Source: Microcaldota archaeon (GTDB taxonomy: Archaea > Micrarchaeota > Micrarchaeia > Anstonellales > Bilamarchaeaceae). Taken from it: a stretch of 52,493 nucleotides of DNA. The notes under the pieces were generated by a model. It was not told the DNA's origin and made no database searches. It was given only the letters and a program-made list of their open reading frames with translations. The stretch covers positions 1 to 52,493 of the forward strand of contig JAUSHJ010000034.1 of the NCBI GenBank assembly GCA_030648615.1, read 5' to 3'. The position numbers and the translations under genes were made by a program. Of this stretch, positions 42,017-50,515 are shown in pieces (positions within the stretch are counted from its first letter, which is position 1; each line of letters starts with the position of its first letter).

Positions 42017-42337
42017 ATGAAACTTGGAATTGTAATTTCGACTAGTGATATAGAAGCAACTTGGAACGCATTCAGGCTTGCAAACTTCTCAAAAAAAGAA
42101 GGCGACGAAGTAAAGGTTTTCCTTACAGGAAAAGCTGTTGACTATGAAGAAAAAGGTACAGAGCATTTTCCTGCAAAGAACGAGGCAGAAAAATTTGTTT
42201 CAGCAGGAGGCGCCATTCTTGCATGTGGTACTTGCCTAAAACTGAGGAATAAACCTGGTGACAACTTATGCCCCATGTCTTCATTGAAAGACCTTTATGC
42301 ACTGGTCAAAGAAAGCGATAAAGTTGTATGCTTCTGA
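42017..42337 (+). CDS. DsrE/DsrF-like sulfur-relay family protein
   Basis: This 106-aa protein has the DsrE fold: KLGIVISTSDIEATWNAFRL at the N terminus, and the probable active segment LACGTCLKLRN with two cysteines where family members carry sulfur-binding Cys. The C terminus ends KVVCF. Relatives shuttle sulfur in thiolation or sulfur metabolism. Ribosome site GGGGATAAT lies before the ATG. It is coupled to the ArsR gene. Confidence 0.8.
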   Translation: MKLGIVISTSDIEATWNAFRLANFSKKEGDEVKVFLTGKAVDYEEKGTEHFPAKNEAEKFVSAGGAILACGTCLKLRNKPGDNLCPMSSLKDLYALVKESDKVVCF

Positions 42338-42352
42338 CCAGATCTGGGAATT

Positions 42353-43609
42353 CTAGTTAGGATTTAGTATAATAAATCTATCGCCTTTGGAAGGTGGATG
42401 AAGCAATGAAATATCTGGATCTAAAGGAATTGTGTTAAAACTGTCATCTTCAAGACCATAAACTGCAATTTCATCTATTACTCCGGCTTTTGCAACTGAT
42501 ATGAAAGCTTGATTATTAACTTGGTCAACTCCTTCGATATAATGTGAATCGCTATCCAATTCTATGTTTAAGAGTAATTTAGTTTCACCATTTAATTTCA
42601 GTTGGTGAATCTGATATGTTGATGGCTGATCAGGAACTTTAAGCACTACATAAAATGCAGTTTCTCCCCCGTATACCCAAAGATCAGGAACATTTGGAAG
42701 TCTGTAGAATATTTCTGATACTTTACCAGTATTTATATCATGCACTCTGAATTCATATTCATTAGTATCTGGATTTAAATAAACAGAAGCCAAATTATCT
42801 CCAATTCCATAAAGCATCCCAGTATTATCAGAATCACTATAATCTAAAAGTTTTTTTGATTGTGTTGAACCAATATCTAATTTATATAAATCTCCACCAC
42901 TTGATCTAACCTCAGTGTAACCAGTTAAACTTGGTGCAGACTTGTATCCGATAGTGTTGGTATAAAATATACTATTACCAACTATTGCGATATCAGAACT
43001 TGCAGCTGGATAAATAGATAACTGATCTTTAATTTCTGGTTTTTTAGGATCAATAATTATAATATCCTTAATTTCTGTTTCTTCTGGATATCCCCAATCT
43101 CGTAAAATAAATAGTTTATTATTTTTAGTCATCAGATAAAGATAGCTTTGTGCATAACTTGGAGATGTAATCCTGTAGAAATTATAGGTTTTATTCAAGG
43201 TAGGAATAGTGCCTAGTATTGCCCTATATTCAGTATCCCAGGTTATAGGCGTACCGGTTCCAATATAGGTATACAACTCTCCTTCGCTGACATCAAAGTT
43301 AGAAACCCCACTTGTTTGTTTTCCAAGATTAGCAGAATATAGGATAAGAACAGTATTTGGCGAAATTTGTAATTGAGTTTCTTGATTCTCTGAGACATTG
43401 TCCTGGGTTTTTTGACCCTCAGTGGTTTTATCCTGATTTTTTTCAGTTTCATTTAGAATAGAAGTTTTTGAAGTTGAATCTTTAGAGGTTTCTTGAGATT
43501 TGTCAGGTTCTAGAATCGGAATCTTTTTTTGAATCTCTTTTTGAACAGTACAACCGCTAAGAAAAACCAGAAGCATTAGAAAAATAACAAGAACATGAAT
43601 TTGTTTCAT
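42353..43609 (-). CDS. Lipoprotein with beta-propeller-like repeats
   Basis: This 418-aa protein has a signal sequence MKQIHVLVIFLMLLVFLSGC (lipobox Cys at 20). A Lys/Glu/Gln/Thr-rich linker (about 21-80) follows, and then repeating strand patterns (YTYIGTGTP, LYLMTKNNKLFILRDWGY, LYKLDIGS, EFRVHDINTGK, IHQLKLNGE) that suggest a beta-propeller sensor or binding domain. The linker contains imperfect repeats of QDKT/QDNVSE type. It is anchored outside the cell; the ligand is unknown. It is convergent with DsrE and 39 nt from the phosphomevalonate kinase gene. Confidence 0.65.
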   Translation of the reverse strand: MKQIHVLVIFLMLLVFLSGCTVQKEIQKKIPILEPDKSQETSKDSTSKTSILNETEKNQDKTTEGQKTQDNVSENQETQLQISPNTVLILYSANLGKQTSGVSNFDVSEGELYTYIGTGTPITWDTEYRAILGTIPTLNKTYNFYRITSPSYAQSYLYLMTKNNKLFILRDWGYPEETEIKDIIIIDPKKPEIKDQLSIYPAASSDIAIVGNSIFYTNTIGYKSAPSLTGYTEVRSSGGDLYKLDIGSTQSKKLLDYSDSDNTGMLYGIGDNLASVYLNPDTNEYEFRVHDINTGKVSEIFYRLPNVPDLWVYGGETAFYVVLKVPDQPSTYQIHQLKLNGETKLLLNIELDSDSHYIEGVDQVNNQAFISVAKAGVIDEIAVYGLEDDSFNTIPLDPDISLLHPPSKGDRFIILNPN

Positions 43610-43648
43610 ATCTTTTTATTAGATTACTATATTTATAAATACGTCATT

Positions 43649-44722
43649 CTAGCTTCCAGTCTCTACCCTCAACCCACTACTAATTACATTAACATCTAGA
43701 ATCTTCAAACCTTTTTTCTTCCAGAATTTTTTAAGGTTTATTTTGTCTTGTTCACTTTTGCACAGTGCAACAATACTATCTCCACCACCTGCACCAGGTA
43801 ATTTACAGACAAATGCACCGTTTTGTTTGCTCTCTTCAATTAATTTAGTGTGCTCATCTGTCTCTATGCCAACTCCTGCGAGTTTACCAAGTTCCTTTGT
43901 CAATACTCTCCCTTCCTCAAAAAACTTAACAAATGAATTCAAATCTTCCATTTCTAAAGAATCGATAGCTTCTTCGTTGGCTTCATTTAATTTGTCCATA
44001 ATAGTTAGATAATTGTTCTTGTTGTTTTTCTTAAACTCCATAACTTTATTTACGGAGAAAGTAGTTGACATAGAATCTTTTGGAAAACTAGCTGCTAGAA
44101 GCTTGAAACCAGGTGGCATGTTTACACCCATAACATCGTAATCTAACTCAGTTTCAAATAATTTCCCTAAAGAATCGATAGTTAATTTCTCAGGAGAATA
44201 TCTAGAATACCCTACTGAACCAAAGCAGGAAGCTGCAACATCGAAACCACTGCCGACTTTGCCTTGTGATAATGCATGAGCATACTGAGCTAAAGTATGG
44301 AGTAAGTCAATGTCCGTAATTTTGAATAGCTTAAGTATTGCTGCCACAGTTGCTACAGTAACTGCAGCACTTGAACCTAAACCACTTTTTCCCCCTTCTA
44401 CTGAGAATTGCTTGTCACTTTGAGTTGTGATTTCAAAACCGGAAACACTGATATGTTTGAACTTGAGATAATCCAGAACAATTTTTATTGCGTTAAGAAC
44501 GAATTTAGCAGGAATGTTATTTTGAGTTCCAATTTCACTAGTTGTTGTTTCAATCGTTATTTTAAATTGAGGAATGTCAATTAGAATTTTATCATCTTTC
44601 CTTGGTTTGACAGTAGCATGAACATATGCATCTACTGCTAGAACATAGGCAAAATTTGGCCTTTCCAGTACTGAGTAACCGCCAATTAGAAGTATTTTTC
44701 CTGGTGCTGATGCTGTGATCAT
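43649..44722 (-). CDS. Phosphomevalonate kinase (GHMP family)
   Basis: This 357-aa GHMP kinase has SAPGKILLIGGYSVLE at the N terminus, KSGLGSSAAVTVA (ATP loop) mid-protein, and CKLPGAGGGDSIVAL near the end. GGYSVLE and the KSGLGSSAA form match eukaryote-type phosphomevalonate kinase better than mevalonate kinase. It phosphorylates mevalonate-5-phosphate. Diphosphomevalonate decarboxylase is also in the window (50516), so both steps of the classical mevalonate pathway appear present. Mevalonate kinase is the alternative identity. Confidence 0.75.
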   Translation of the reverse strand: MITASAPGKILLIGGYSVLERPNFAYVLAVDAYVHATVKPRKDDKILIDIPQFKITIETTTSEIGTQNNIPAKFVLNAIKIVLDYLKFKHISVSGFEITTQSDKQFSVEGGKSGLGSSAAVTVATVAAILKLFKITDIDLLHTLAQYAHALSQGKVGSGFDVAASCFGSVGYSRYSPEKLTIDSLGKLFETELDYDVMGVNMPPGFKLLAASFPKDSMSTTFSVNKVMEFKKNNKNNYLTIMDKLNEANEEAIDSLEMEDLNSFVKFFEEGRVLTKELGKLAGVGIETDEHTKLIEESKQNGAFVCKLPGAGGGDSIVALCKSEQDKINLKKFWKKKGLKILDVNVISSGLRVETGS

Positions 44723-44726
44723 AAAA

Positions 44727-44984
44727 TCATTTTTTATACAAAGTTTTTAACCACCATTGTTTGAAGAATGGAAGGGTCAAAGTAGAAAGAATAAATGCAA
44801 GAGATGGAATCAAAGCATCTAGAAAAGGATTTGGAGTTTTAATGAGATTAAATAGGAAAACTGCAATGAGATAAATAGAGATACCGATTATCGCACGTCG
44901 TGTTTTGCTGGTTTCCCATGATTTGTCTGTATCTACACGTGCATTACGTTCTTTGATTTCTCTAATTTCTTTATTTTGTGCCAT
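44727..44984 (-). CDS. Small membrane protein, 85 aa
   Basis: A charged N terminus (about 1-27) is followed by two predicted membrane helices (about 31-47 and 55-72). I do not recognise a family. The ATG at 44984 follows GAGTGATTCAA and overlaps the 3' end of the double AsnC regulator gene, so the two are coupled. It is followed 4 nt later by phosphomevalonate kinase, and all three probably form one operon. Confidence 0.6.
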   Translation of the reverse strand: MAQNKEIREIKERNARVDTDKSWETSKTRRAIIGISIYLIAVFLFNLIKTPNPFLDALIPSLAFILSTLTLPFFKQWWLKTLYKK

Positions 44985-45960
44985 TTGAATCACTCATATA
45001 TTCTCGGATTGGGTTTAACATCCTTTCTTCTATTGCTGAAACATATTTATGATTACCTATTATGTGACCAAATTTAGTTTTTATCTCTGTAATGAATCTG
45101 TGGAGTTCTAATGTATTTTCAACTATAATGTCAACTTCTATATCCCAACTACCTATGCACTTGTTTAGGAAGATAACATTATTATGCTCTAAACAGAAAT
45201 CCAAGAACTTCTTTTCTTTTTCCTGTGTCATGCCTCTGAAAGAAATTAGAATTTTATAGTATTCAAAACCTAATTTTTTAGCATCAAACCAAGCAGTGTA
45301 ACCAAGAATAAACCCTTCTTTTGTAAGGCGTTTCATACGGTAGTTCACTGCGTCTGGCGTCAGACCAACTTGCTGTGCCATGTCCACAGTAGTTGCACGC
45401 GCATCGTTATAGAGCGAAGCTAGGATTTTCATGTCAGTCATATCCAGCTTTTCCGCTGGCGCAACTTTCTCTAAAGGAAACTCAGGATGCCGTTCCCCTT
45501 CCAAAGCACGATTCCATGAAAGATAAGTCTGATAGGTCGTAGTTGCAACAGTTTTTTCTACGATGCTCTTCCCGAATTTTTCTGTTACTAAATTTATGGC
45601 ATCTTCGACTTCTAATTCGTCCCTAGCGATTATGCGCCAGAGCACGTCATATGCCCCTTCACAAACGGCGCCCCACAACGTTCGTGAATAGGATTCGAAA
45701 AGTGCAAGCACGTCTTTCTCTGTCTTTTCATCAAACACATCGAACTTCAAGTAGATTCTGTAGCCTTTGAAACCTAGTTTAGCAAGATTTACGTCTGCAA
45801 ACAGTGAGGAAATTGTTCCTGAATTCTTCAACTGCCTTAGGCGTCTTTCAACGGAGCTACTGTTCAGTTTCAACTCTTTGCCTAGCTGAGTAAAGCTCAT
45901 TCTAGAATTGAGGTAGAGCAACGTGAGTAGTTGCTTATCTTTCTTATCGAGTTTTTGCAT
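44971..45960 (-). CDS. Double Lrp/AsnC-type regulator (two-domain fusion)
   Basis: This 329-aa protein has two AsnC-type units. The first helix-turn-helix spans residues about 4-60 (KKDKQLLTLLYLNSRMSFTQ, then LGKELKLNSSSVERRLRQLK). The second spans about 175-230 (LDMTDMKILASLYNDARATT, then MAQQVGLTPDAVNYRMKRLT). Each is followed by a ligand-type domain (GFKGYRIYLKF, GFEYYKILISF). A single chain would form an internal dimer with asymmetric operator binding. Start moved to the ATG at 45960. First gene of a likely operon ending in phosphomevalonate kinase. Confidence 0.8.
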   Translation of the reverse strand: MQKLDKKDKQLLTLLYLNSRMSFTQLGKELKLNSSSVERRLRQLKNSGTISSLFADVNLAKLGFKGYRIYLKFDVFDEKTEKDVLALFESYSRTLWGAVCEGAYDVLWRIIARDELEVEDAINLVTEKFGKSIVEKTVATTTYQTYLSWNRALEGERHPEFPLEKVAPAEKLDMTDMKILASLYNDARATTVDMAQQVGLTPDAVNYRMKRLTKEGFILGYTAWFDAKKLGFEYYKILISFRGMTQEKEKKFLDFCLEHNNVIFLNKCIGSWDIEVDIIVENTLELHRFITEIKTKFGHIIGNHKYVSAIEERMLNPIREYMSDSNGTK

Positions 45961-45990
45961 GTTCAATTTTCCCCCAACACTTTTTACGAT

Positions 45991-46752
45991 TTATTTCCTT
46001 ACTTCTTCACCTAATCTTTCCAAAATTTCTTTCTTAATATCATCAAAATCAGGAACGACTTTCAAAAGTTGCCTTAAATCCTGATTCCACTTTAGCCTAA
46101 AATCATCAATCTTAACAACTATCATTTTTAATTCAAATTTTTCATCATAATAACTAAATTTTTTACCTATTAACATAGTATCTAATTTTACCTCTTTCCT
46201 CATGAGAAACCATATGTCGTAAAGATCTCTTGCAACAGTTCTGGAAATAGCAGCATGAATTTTCTCAGCGAAAAGTTCCTCTAACGATAAAACTTTTACT
46301 GATGTTTTTCCTATTAAATAACTATCGACAACCTCTTTTTCAACAGGCTCCAAAACCAAATTATTTCTAAAACTAAAATCAAATAGTATTCGTTGAGGTT
46401 GATTTAAAAGGAAAATAAATTTCAAAGATGCCCTCAAACCAGCAGTAGTCTTTTCTCCTTTTACACCTTCGAATTTTACTCCTCCAATATCTTTATTTTC
46501 AAAAATAATATTGAGTTCTTTAACAATTGTTTCTTTATCGATGTTAATAACAGTAAAATCCAAATCTTCTGAAAACCTAGCCTCAGCAAAATAAACTTTT
46601 TTGATTGCTGTCCCTCCCTTAAAGACTAAACTGTTTTTTATCTTTGATTTAGAAATTTCATTAAGTACAACTGATAAAACATAATCCTTTTCTAGCATAG
46701 CCTGAGGAATTCCTTCCTTTGCTGATTTTCTCCTTAAATCATTGATATTCAT
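45991..46752 (-). CDS. AbiEii-family nucleotidyltransferase toxin
   Basis: This 253-aa protein has LVFKGGTAIKKVYFAEARFS, followed by EDLDF (nucleotidyltransferase motif), and VLSLEELFAEKIHAAISRTV, then RDLYDIWFL, all typical of AbiEii/AbiGii toxins. These transfer nucleotides to RNA, and with AbiEi form a type IV toxin-antitoxin system that can stop phage growth or stabilise DNA. The start overlaps the antitoxin stop (ATGA-type), the usual arrangement. It is probably a mobile or acquired pair. Confidence 0.85.
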   Translation of the reverse strand: MNINDLRRKSAKEGIPQAMLEKDYVLSVVLNEISKSKIKNSLVFKGGTAIKKVYFAEARFSEDLDFTVINIDKETIVKELNIIFENKDIGGVKFEGVKGEKTTAGLRASLKFIFLLNQPQRILFDFSFRNNLVLEPVEKEVVDSYLIGKTSVKVLSLEELFAEKIHAAISRTVARDLYDIWFLMRKEVKLDTMLIGKKFSYYDEKFELKMIVVKIDDFRLKWNQDLRQLLKVVPDFDDIKKEILERLGEEVRK

Positions 46753-47561
46753 CAGTATCCTTCCATAAAATTGAGTAATTCTCTTTCACTTATATTTATT
46801 TTAAGACCCCATTTTTTCGAATAGAGTAATACTTTTTTTGAAGACGTGTGGTCTAGCCAATTAAATCCTATAAATTTTTCTTCTAAACGCTTAGAGTATT
46901 TTTTTAATTTTAGCATCTCCAGTAAATACCCCAATCTTCTTCTGACGATACTTTTCTCCATCTTGACCAAAGAAATGAATTTGTCCCAGTTTAGAGATTT
47001 TCTTGAAGAATAAATTGCACCTACCACAACTTCGATCCCAAGACAGTACTCTGGAAATAGTAACGCATCTATTATGGTTTGTTCTTTGGAAGAAATATTT
47101 ATCTGTGTTTTCTGAATTGTTTCCCTTGTCACATCTCCCAACTTGGGTTTTTTTACAAAAATAAATTTTGTTTGTACTGCTTCCAGTACTTTTTTCTGTC
47201 GTTTTAGAGCAACATAAACCGTGCGGGGAATTTGTTCTGTCATGCCCCAATAATTCATTGCACTAATAAATCCAATATAATAATTTTCGGTTTTCACCAG
47301 TGCAGGCACAATAACAAATGCATGTTCTGACCAAAGTCCTTTTTCTCCGCTTCTTAACGGAGCGAATAGATAGGTTCCCTTTTGCAAACATATTATACGG
47401 TTTTTCTTTCTTAATCTCTTAATGACGTTTTTAACTGATGCATCTGAACTCTGTAATACATTTTTTGCATCCTTAAAACTAAAAATAAAACTTTCCCGTT
47501 GTTCTAGATAGAATAGCAGCTTTAATTCCATCTCGCCGAATCTCTTTATATTTTGTATCAT
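46752..47561 (-). CDS. AbiEi-family antitoxin/transcription regulator
   Basis: This 269-aa protein has an N-terminal winged helix (FSFKDAKNVLQSSDASVKNV, then IKRLRKKNRIICLQKGTYLF) and an AbiEi-type domain (GFISAMNYWGMTEQIPRTVY; later SSKEQTIIDALLFPEYCLG). It should repress its own promoter and neutralise the toxin. Gene order is antitoxin first, as usual. Palindrome-like AT-rich DNA with ATTTATAATTTATAAAT (47589-47605) upstream holds the promoter and perhaps the operator. Confidence 0.85.
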   Translation of the reverse strand: MIQNIKRFGEMELKLLFYLEQRESFIFSFKDAKNVLQSSDASVKNVIKRLRKKNRIICLQKGTYLFAPLRSGEKGLWSEHAFVIVPALVKTENYYIGFISAMNYWGMTEQIPRTVYVALKRQKKVLEAVQTKFIFVKKPKLGDVTRETIQKTQINISSKEQTIIDALLFPEYCLGIEVVVGAIYSSRKSLNWDKFISLVKMEKSIVRRRLGYLLEMLKLKKYSKRLEEKFIGFNWLDHTSSKKVLLYSKKWGLKINISERELLNFMEGY

Positions 47562-47800
47562 AAAAGTATCACTTCAGAATACCTTTGATATTTATAATTT
47601 ATAAATCTTTCTTTGTTGCTATGACTACATACACCTATGTTAATCAACTTCAATTGCGTATTATGTTTCATATTCTACTAATTATCCTAAAATATTTAAA
47701 TATCTTTCGGTTTTCTTGTGTTTTTTATTGAAAGATATTAAATATACCGCATGAGTAGTTACAGTTAGTGTTTATACAAGAAAAACTTGAGGTGAAACCC

Positions 47801-48493
47801 ATGATAATGAAACTGAATCCTCCGAAGAATGTAATGAAGATGAATGAATGGGCAAATGTAGCCAGAGAGCTTCAGGGTGAAGACCTCAAACAAAAAATAT
47901 ATGATAATACGTTAGTAGACCTATGCGGCAACTTGAAAGGAAAACACGTTCTTGATTACGGTGCAGGCCCTGCAGTAATGGCCAATAGAATAGCAGGCCT
48001 GGGTGCAGATGTAAGTGTTTATGATATTTCTGAAGAGATGAGAAAAATTGCAGAAAACAGACTAGGAGCACAAAGAGTTTTCCAAGATGCAGCAAGCATC
48101 CCTACCAATCAATTCGACATAGTACTTTGTAATTTAGTAACTTGTATTGTTCCAGAAGACGAAGTAGCTAGAATTGCAAGAAACATACGAGTTGCGTTAA
48201 CTGACAGTGGCACAGCATACATAGGTTTCTGCAATCCGAGAATTCATGATCTGCCAGAATCATTGATAGATTTCAGAATGCCCAGTGGCAGAAAATACGA
48301 GGAAAATCATGAATACAAGAAGGTGAAGAAAGAGGGCAGTTATGAGATAATTGAGCTTCACCGGCCAATAGAATGGTATTCCAGAGTGTTTGAAGAAGCT
48401 GGGCTCAGTGTTTCAAATATTCACTTTACGCCAGGATACGATGTCAACGGAAGAACAGTAAATGATTTTGTGATATTTGAACTCAAGAAATAA
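47801..48493 (+). CDS. Class I SAM-dependent methyltransferase
   Basis: This 230-aa protein has the SAM-binding motif VLDYGAGPAVMANRIAGLGA (50-69), then ADVSVYDIS (acidic loop) and DIVLCNLVTC (motif IV). The substrate cannot be inferred. The ATG 47801 follows GAGGTGAAACCC. It leads an operon with the purine-type permease (15 nt gap) and a secreted protein. An inverted repeat, TATCTTTC/GAAAGATA (47701-47708/47730-47737), lies upstream near the TATA (ATTAAATATA) and may be an operator. Confidence 0.85.
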   Translation: MIMKLNPPKNVMKMNEWANVARELQGEDLKQKIYDNTLVDLCGNLKGKHVLDYGAGPAVMANRIAGLGADVSVYDISEEMRKIAENRLGAQRVFQDAASIPTNQFDIVLCNLVTCIVPEDEVARIARNIRVALTDSGTAYIGFCNPRIHDLPESLIDFRMPSGRKYEENHEYKKVKKEGSYEIIELHRPIEWYSRVFEEAGLSVSNIHFTPGYDVNGRTVNDFVIFELKK

Positions 48494-48508
48494 TGTGAGG
48501 TGAAAACT

Positions 48509-49831
48509 ATGACGACTAACTTACTAAACAAAATTGCAGAATATTTCGAGTTTACCAAACACAAGGCTGATTTCAAGACAGAGATACTTGCTGGAGTTTC
48601 AACATTCCTTGCACTTTCGTATATTTTTATTGTAAACCCAGCAATACTCGGACAGGGAGGTATGAATAAAGGGTTTGTTTTCTTCGCTACCGTAGTCGCT
48701 TCTTGTATTACTACACTGGCAATGGGATTGTGGGCAAAGAAACCATTAGTTTTAGCTCCAGGATTAGAAATGAATGGATATGTTGCTTTCTTCGTTGTAG
48801 GTGCATTGGGATTCACATGGCAAGGAGCTTTAGGCGCAGTATTCTGGGAAGGAGTTTTATGTATTCTATTAACGATGCATGAAATGAGGGTAAGAATAAT
48901 CAAGGCAGTCCCAAACAGCATGAAAGCAGGATTGTCTTTGAGTGTTGGTGTTTTTGTAGCCATAATTGGTTTAAAAATATCTAACATTCTACTCTATCGT
49001 GGCATTACGATCTCTGGAATCGGAGCACTTCTTTCCCATGAAGCATTGGTAGTTTACTTCGGTTTGGCAGTAATTTTATTGCTTGAACGATTCAAAATAA
49101 CTGGATCAGTTTTGATCAGCATCATTCTCGCAACTCTTTTGGCGTATCACTGGGGCTTAGGTGCCACAGCTGCAGAAGTATCAGCACTTTCTCAAGGATG
49201 GTTAGATGGCTTCCTGAAATTTGATCTCGGAGTAATTTTAGATCCTCGAATGTGGAGCGTAATACTAGCATTATTCGTAATAGATTTCTATGGAAGCATA
49301 GCAAAATTCATTGGGTTGACTAGAAACACCTCTATAGTAGATGAAAATGGCGATATGCCTCAGATAAAAGAGGCAATGCTAGTCGATGGTGCTGGCACAA
49401 TAATAGGAGCTGCAGCTGGCACTACTAGCATAATCACCTATGTGGAAAGTGCAGTAGGTATAGGTGCAGGCGGAAGGACTGGACTTACAGCCGTAGTTTG
49501 TGCATTGTTAATGCTTCCTTTCCTATTGGTACCAAATCTAGTTGGCGCAGTTCCAGTCATCGCTGCAGGTGGTGCACTATTATTTGTAGGAATAACTTTA
49601 ATGCCATCAAGAAAAGAACTTGCAAAGTATTCTATGGTGGAAATAATTTCTGTTGCAATGATGGCATTAACAGTATTGTTCACATTTGCGTTGGATAAGG
49701 CAATGCTTGTTGGTTTCGGTATTTATATCATTGGTTCAGTAGTGACGGGAAAGGCAAGACAAGTTGATATCTATCTGATTATTTCTACGATACTAATCTT
49801 AGTGGGGTTAGTATTACAACAGATGCTCTGA
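48509..49831 (+). CDS. NCS2/AzgA-type nucleobase permease
   Basis: This 440-aa membrane protein has 12-14 helices. It has GVSTFLALSYIFIVNPAIL near the N terminus, PLVLAPGLEMNGYVAF, AGTIIGAAAGTTSIITYVES and SAVGIGAGGRTGLTAVVCAL, the layout of AzgA-like (COG2252) purine permeases. It is a proton-driven importer of adenine, guanine or hypoxanthine in known members; the exact base is unknown here. The start ATG 48509 follows GAGGTGAAAACT. It is the second gene in the operon. Such a scavenger fits a reduced, host-dependent metabolism. Confidence 0.88.
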   Translation: MTTNLLNKIAEYFEFTKHKADFKTEILAGVSTFLALSYIFIVNPAILGQGGMNKGFVFFATVVASCITTLAMGLWAKKPLVLAPGLEMNGYVAFFVVGALGFTWQGALGAVFWEGVLCILLTMHEMRVRIIKAVPNSMKAGLSLSVGVFVAIIGLKISNILLYRGITISGIGALLSHEALVVYFGLAVILLLERFKITGSVLISIILATLLAYHWGLGATAAEVSALSQGWLDGFLKFDLGVILDPRMWSVILALFVIDFYGSIAKFIGLTRNTSIVDENGDMPQIKEAMLVDGAGTIIGAAAGTTSIITYVESAVGIGAGGRTGLTAVVCALLMLPFLLVPNLVGAVPVIAAGGALLFVGITLMPSRKELAKYSMVEIISVAMMALTVLFTFALDKAMLVGFGIYIIGSVVTGKARQVDIYLIISTILILVGLVLQQML

Positions 49832-49841
49832 GGTGATGATC

Positions 49842-50510
49842 ATGATAACTAAAACTGAAAATGAAAGCATAATACGAAGAACAGGAAAAATTGCAACTAG
49901 TGCATTACTAGTAGCTGGTCTAATGCTTGCACCAAAACCAGCAAAGGCAGATTCTCTAGAGCTTGCTAGCAGCACTAAAAGTGCCACTATAGACATAAAA
50001 GCATCTGCAGATTTAACCAAAAAGTTAGGAGTATTTATAAGGGCAAGACCATCTCAGGATTTCAAAACAGGCAATATTAACTCGTTTGGTCTTGTAGATA
50101 TGACAGTCAACTTGAGAAGCAATGTTGACGCTGTAGGTGAATTACAGTTTATCAGTGGAAGCACAGTTCCAAGGGCAGGTGTTCAGGGTTACACTGGATT
50201 GGGTGATGTTAATTTATACTGCATCACTACAGTTGGTCTTAATACCAAACCATATGTCGAAGTATTAACGAAGCTAGGATATACCCCACGCATATCCAAC
50301 AATATAAAACTTCTTGCTCAGATAGAAGATGTAAGCGACATTAGCAGAAATGGACATCTCTGGAGTACACAGAGATTGAGATTAGGTTTAAATTTAGATA
50401 CTTGGGGATTTGGAGCTGCAACTGATTTGACAGAAGTAGGTAACAAACCAAAATCAGCTGATGGAAGTTTTAGTTATGCTCCGGGTGCTTTTGTCCTAAA
50501 GACATTCTGA
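49842..50510 (+). CDS. Secreted hypothetical protein, beta-rich, 222 aa
   Basis: An N-terminal hydrophobic stretch (TSALLVAGLMLAPKPAKA, about 18-35) looks like a Sec signal with cleavage after AKA. The mature part has alternating strand patterns (TKKLGVFIRARP, TVNLRSNVDAVGELQF, LGYTPRISNNIKLLAQI, RLRLGLNLDTWGFGAATDLT) like a beta-barrel or extracellular sandwich. I do not recognise the family. The start follows GAGGTGATGATC. It is the third gene in the methyltransferase-permease operon, 10 nt after the permease, so it may help nucleobase uptake. This is by context only. Confidence 0.55.
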   Translation: MITKTENESIIRRTGKIATSALLVAGLMLAPKPAKADSLELASSTKSATIDIKASADLTKKLGVFIRARPSQDFKTGNINSFGLVDMTVNLRSNVDAVGELQFISGSTVPRAGVQGYTGLGDVNLYCITTVGLNTKPYVEVLTKLGYTPRISNNIKLLAQIEDVSDISRNGHLWSTQRLRLGLNLDTWGFGAATDLTEVGNKPKSADGSFSYAPGAFVLKTF

Positions 50511-50515
50511 TATGC

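Noticed and set aside
46891-47250. 119-aa frame inside the AbiEi gene
   Set aside because: Alternative frame of a well-supported antitoxin gene on the same strand.
47562-47800. Riboswitch upstream of the purine permease operon
   Set aside because: The region has a TATA-like element and one inverted repeat but none of the conserved purine or SAM riboswitch core that I can recognise.
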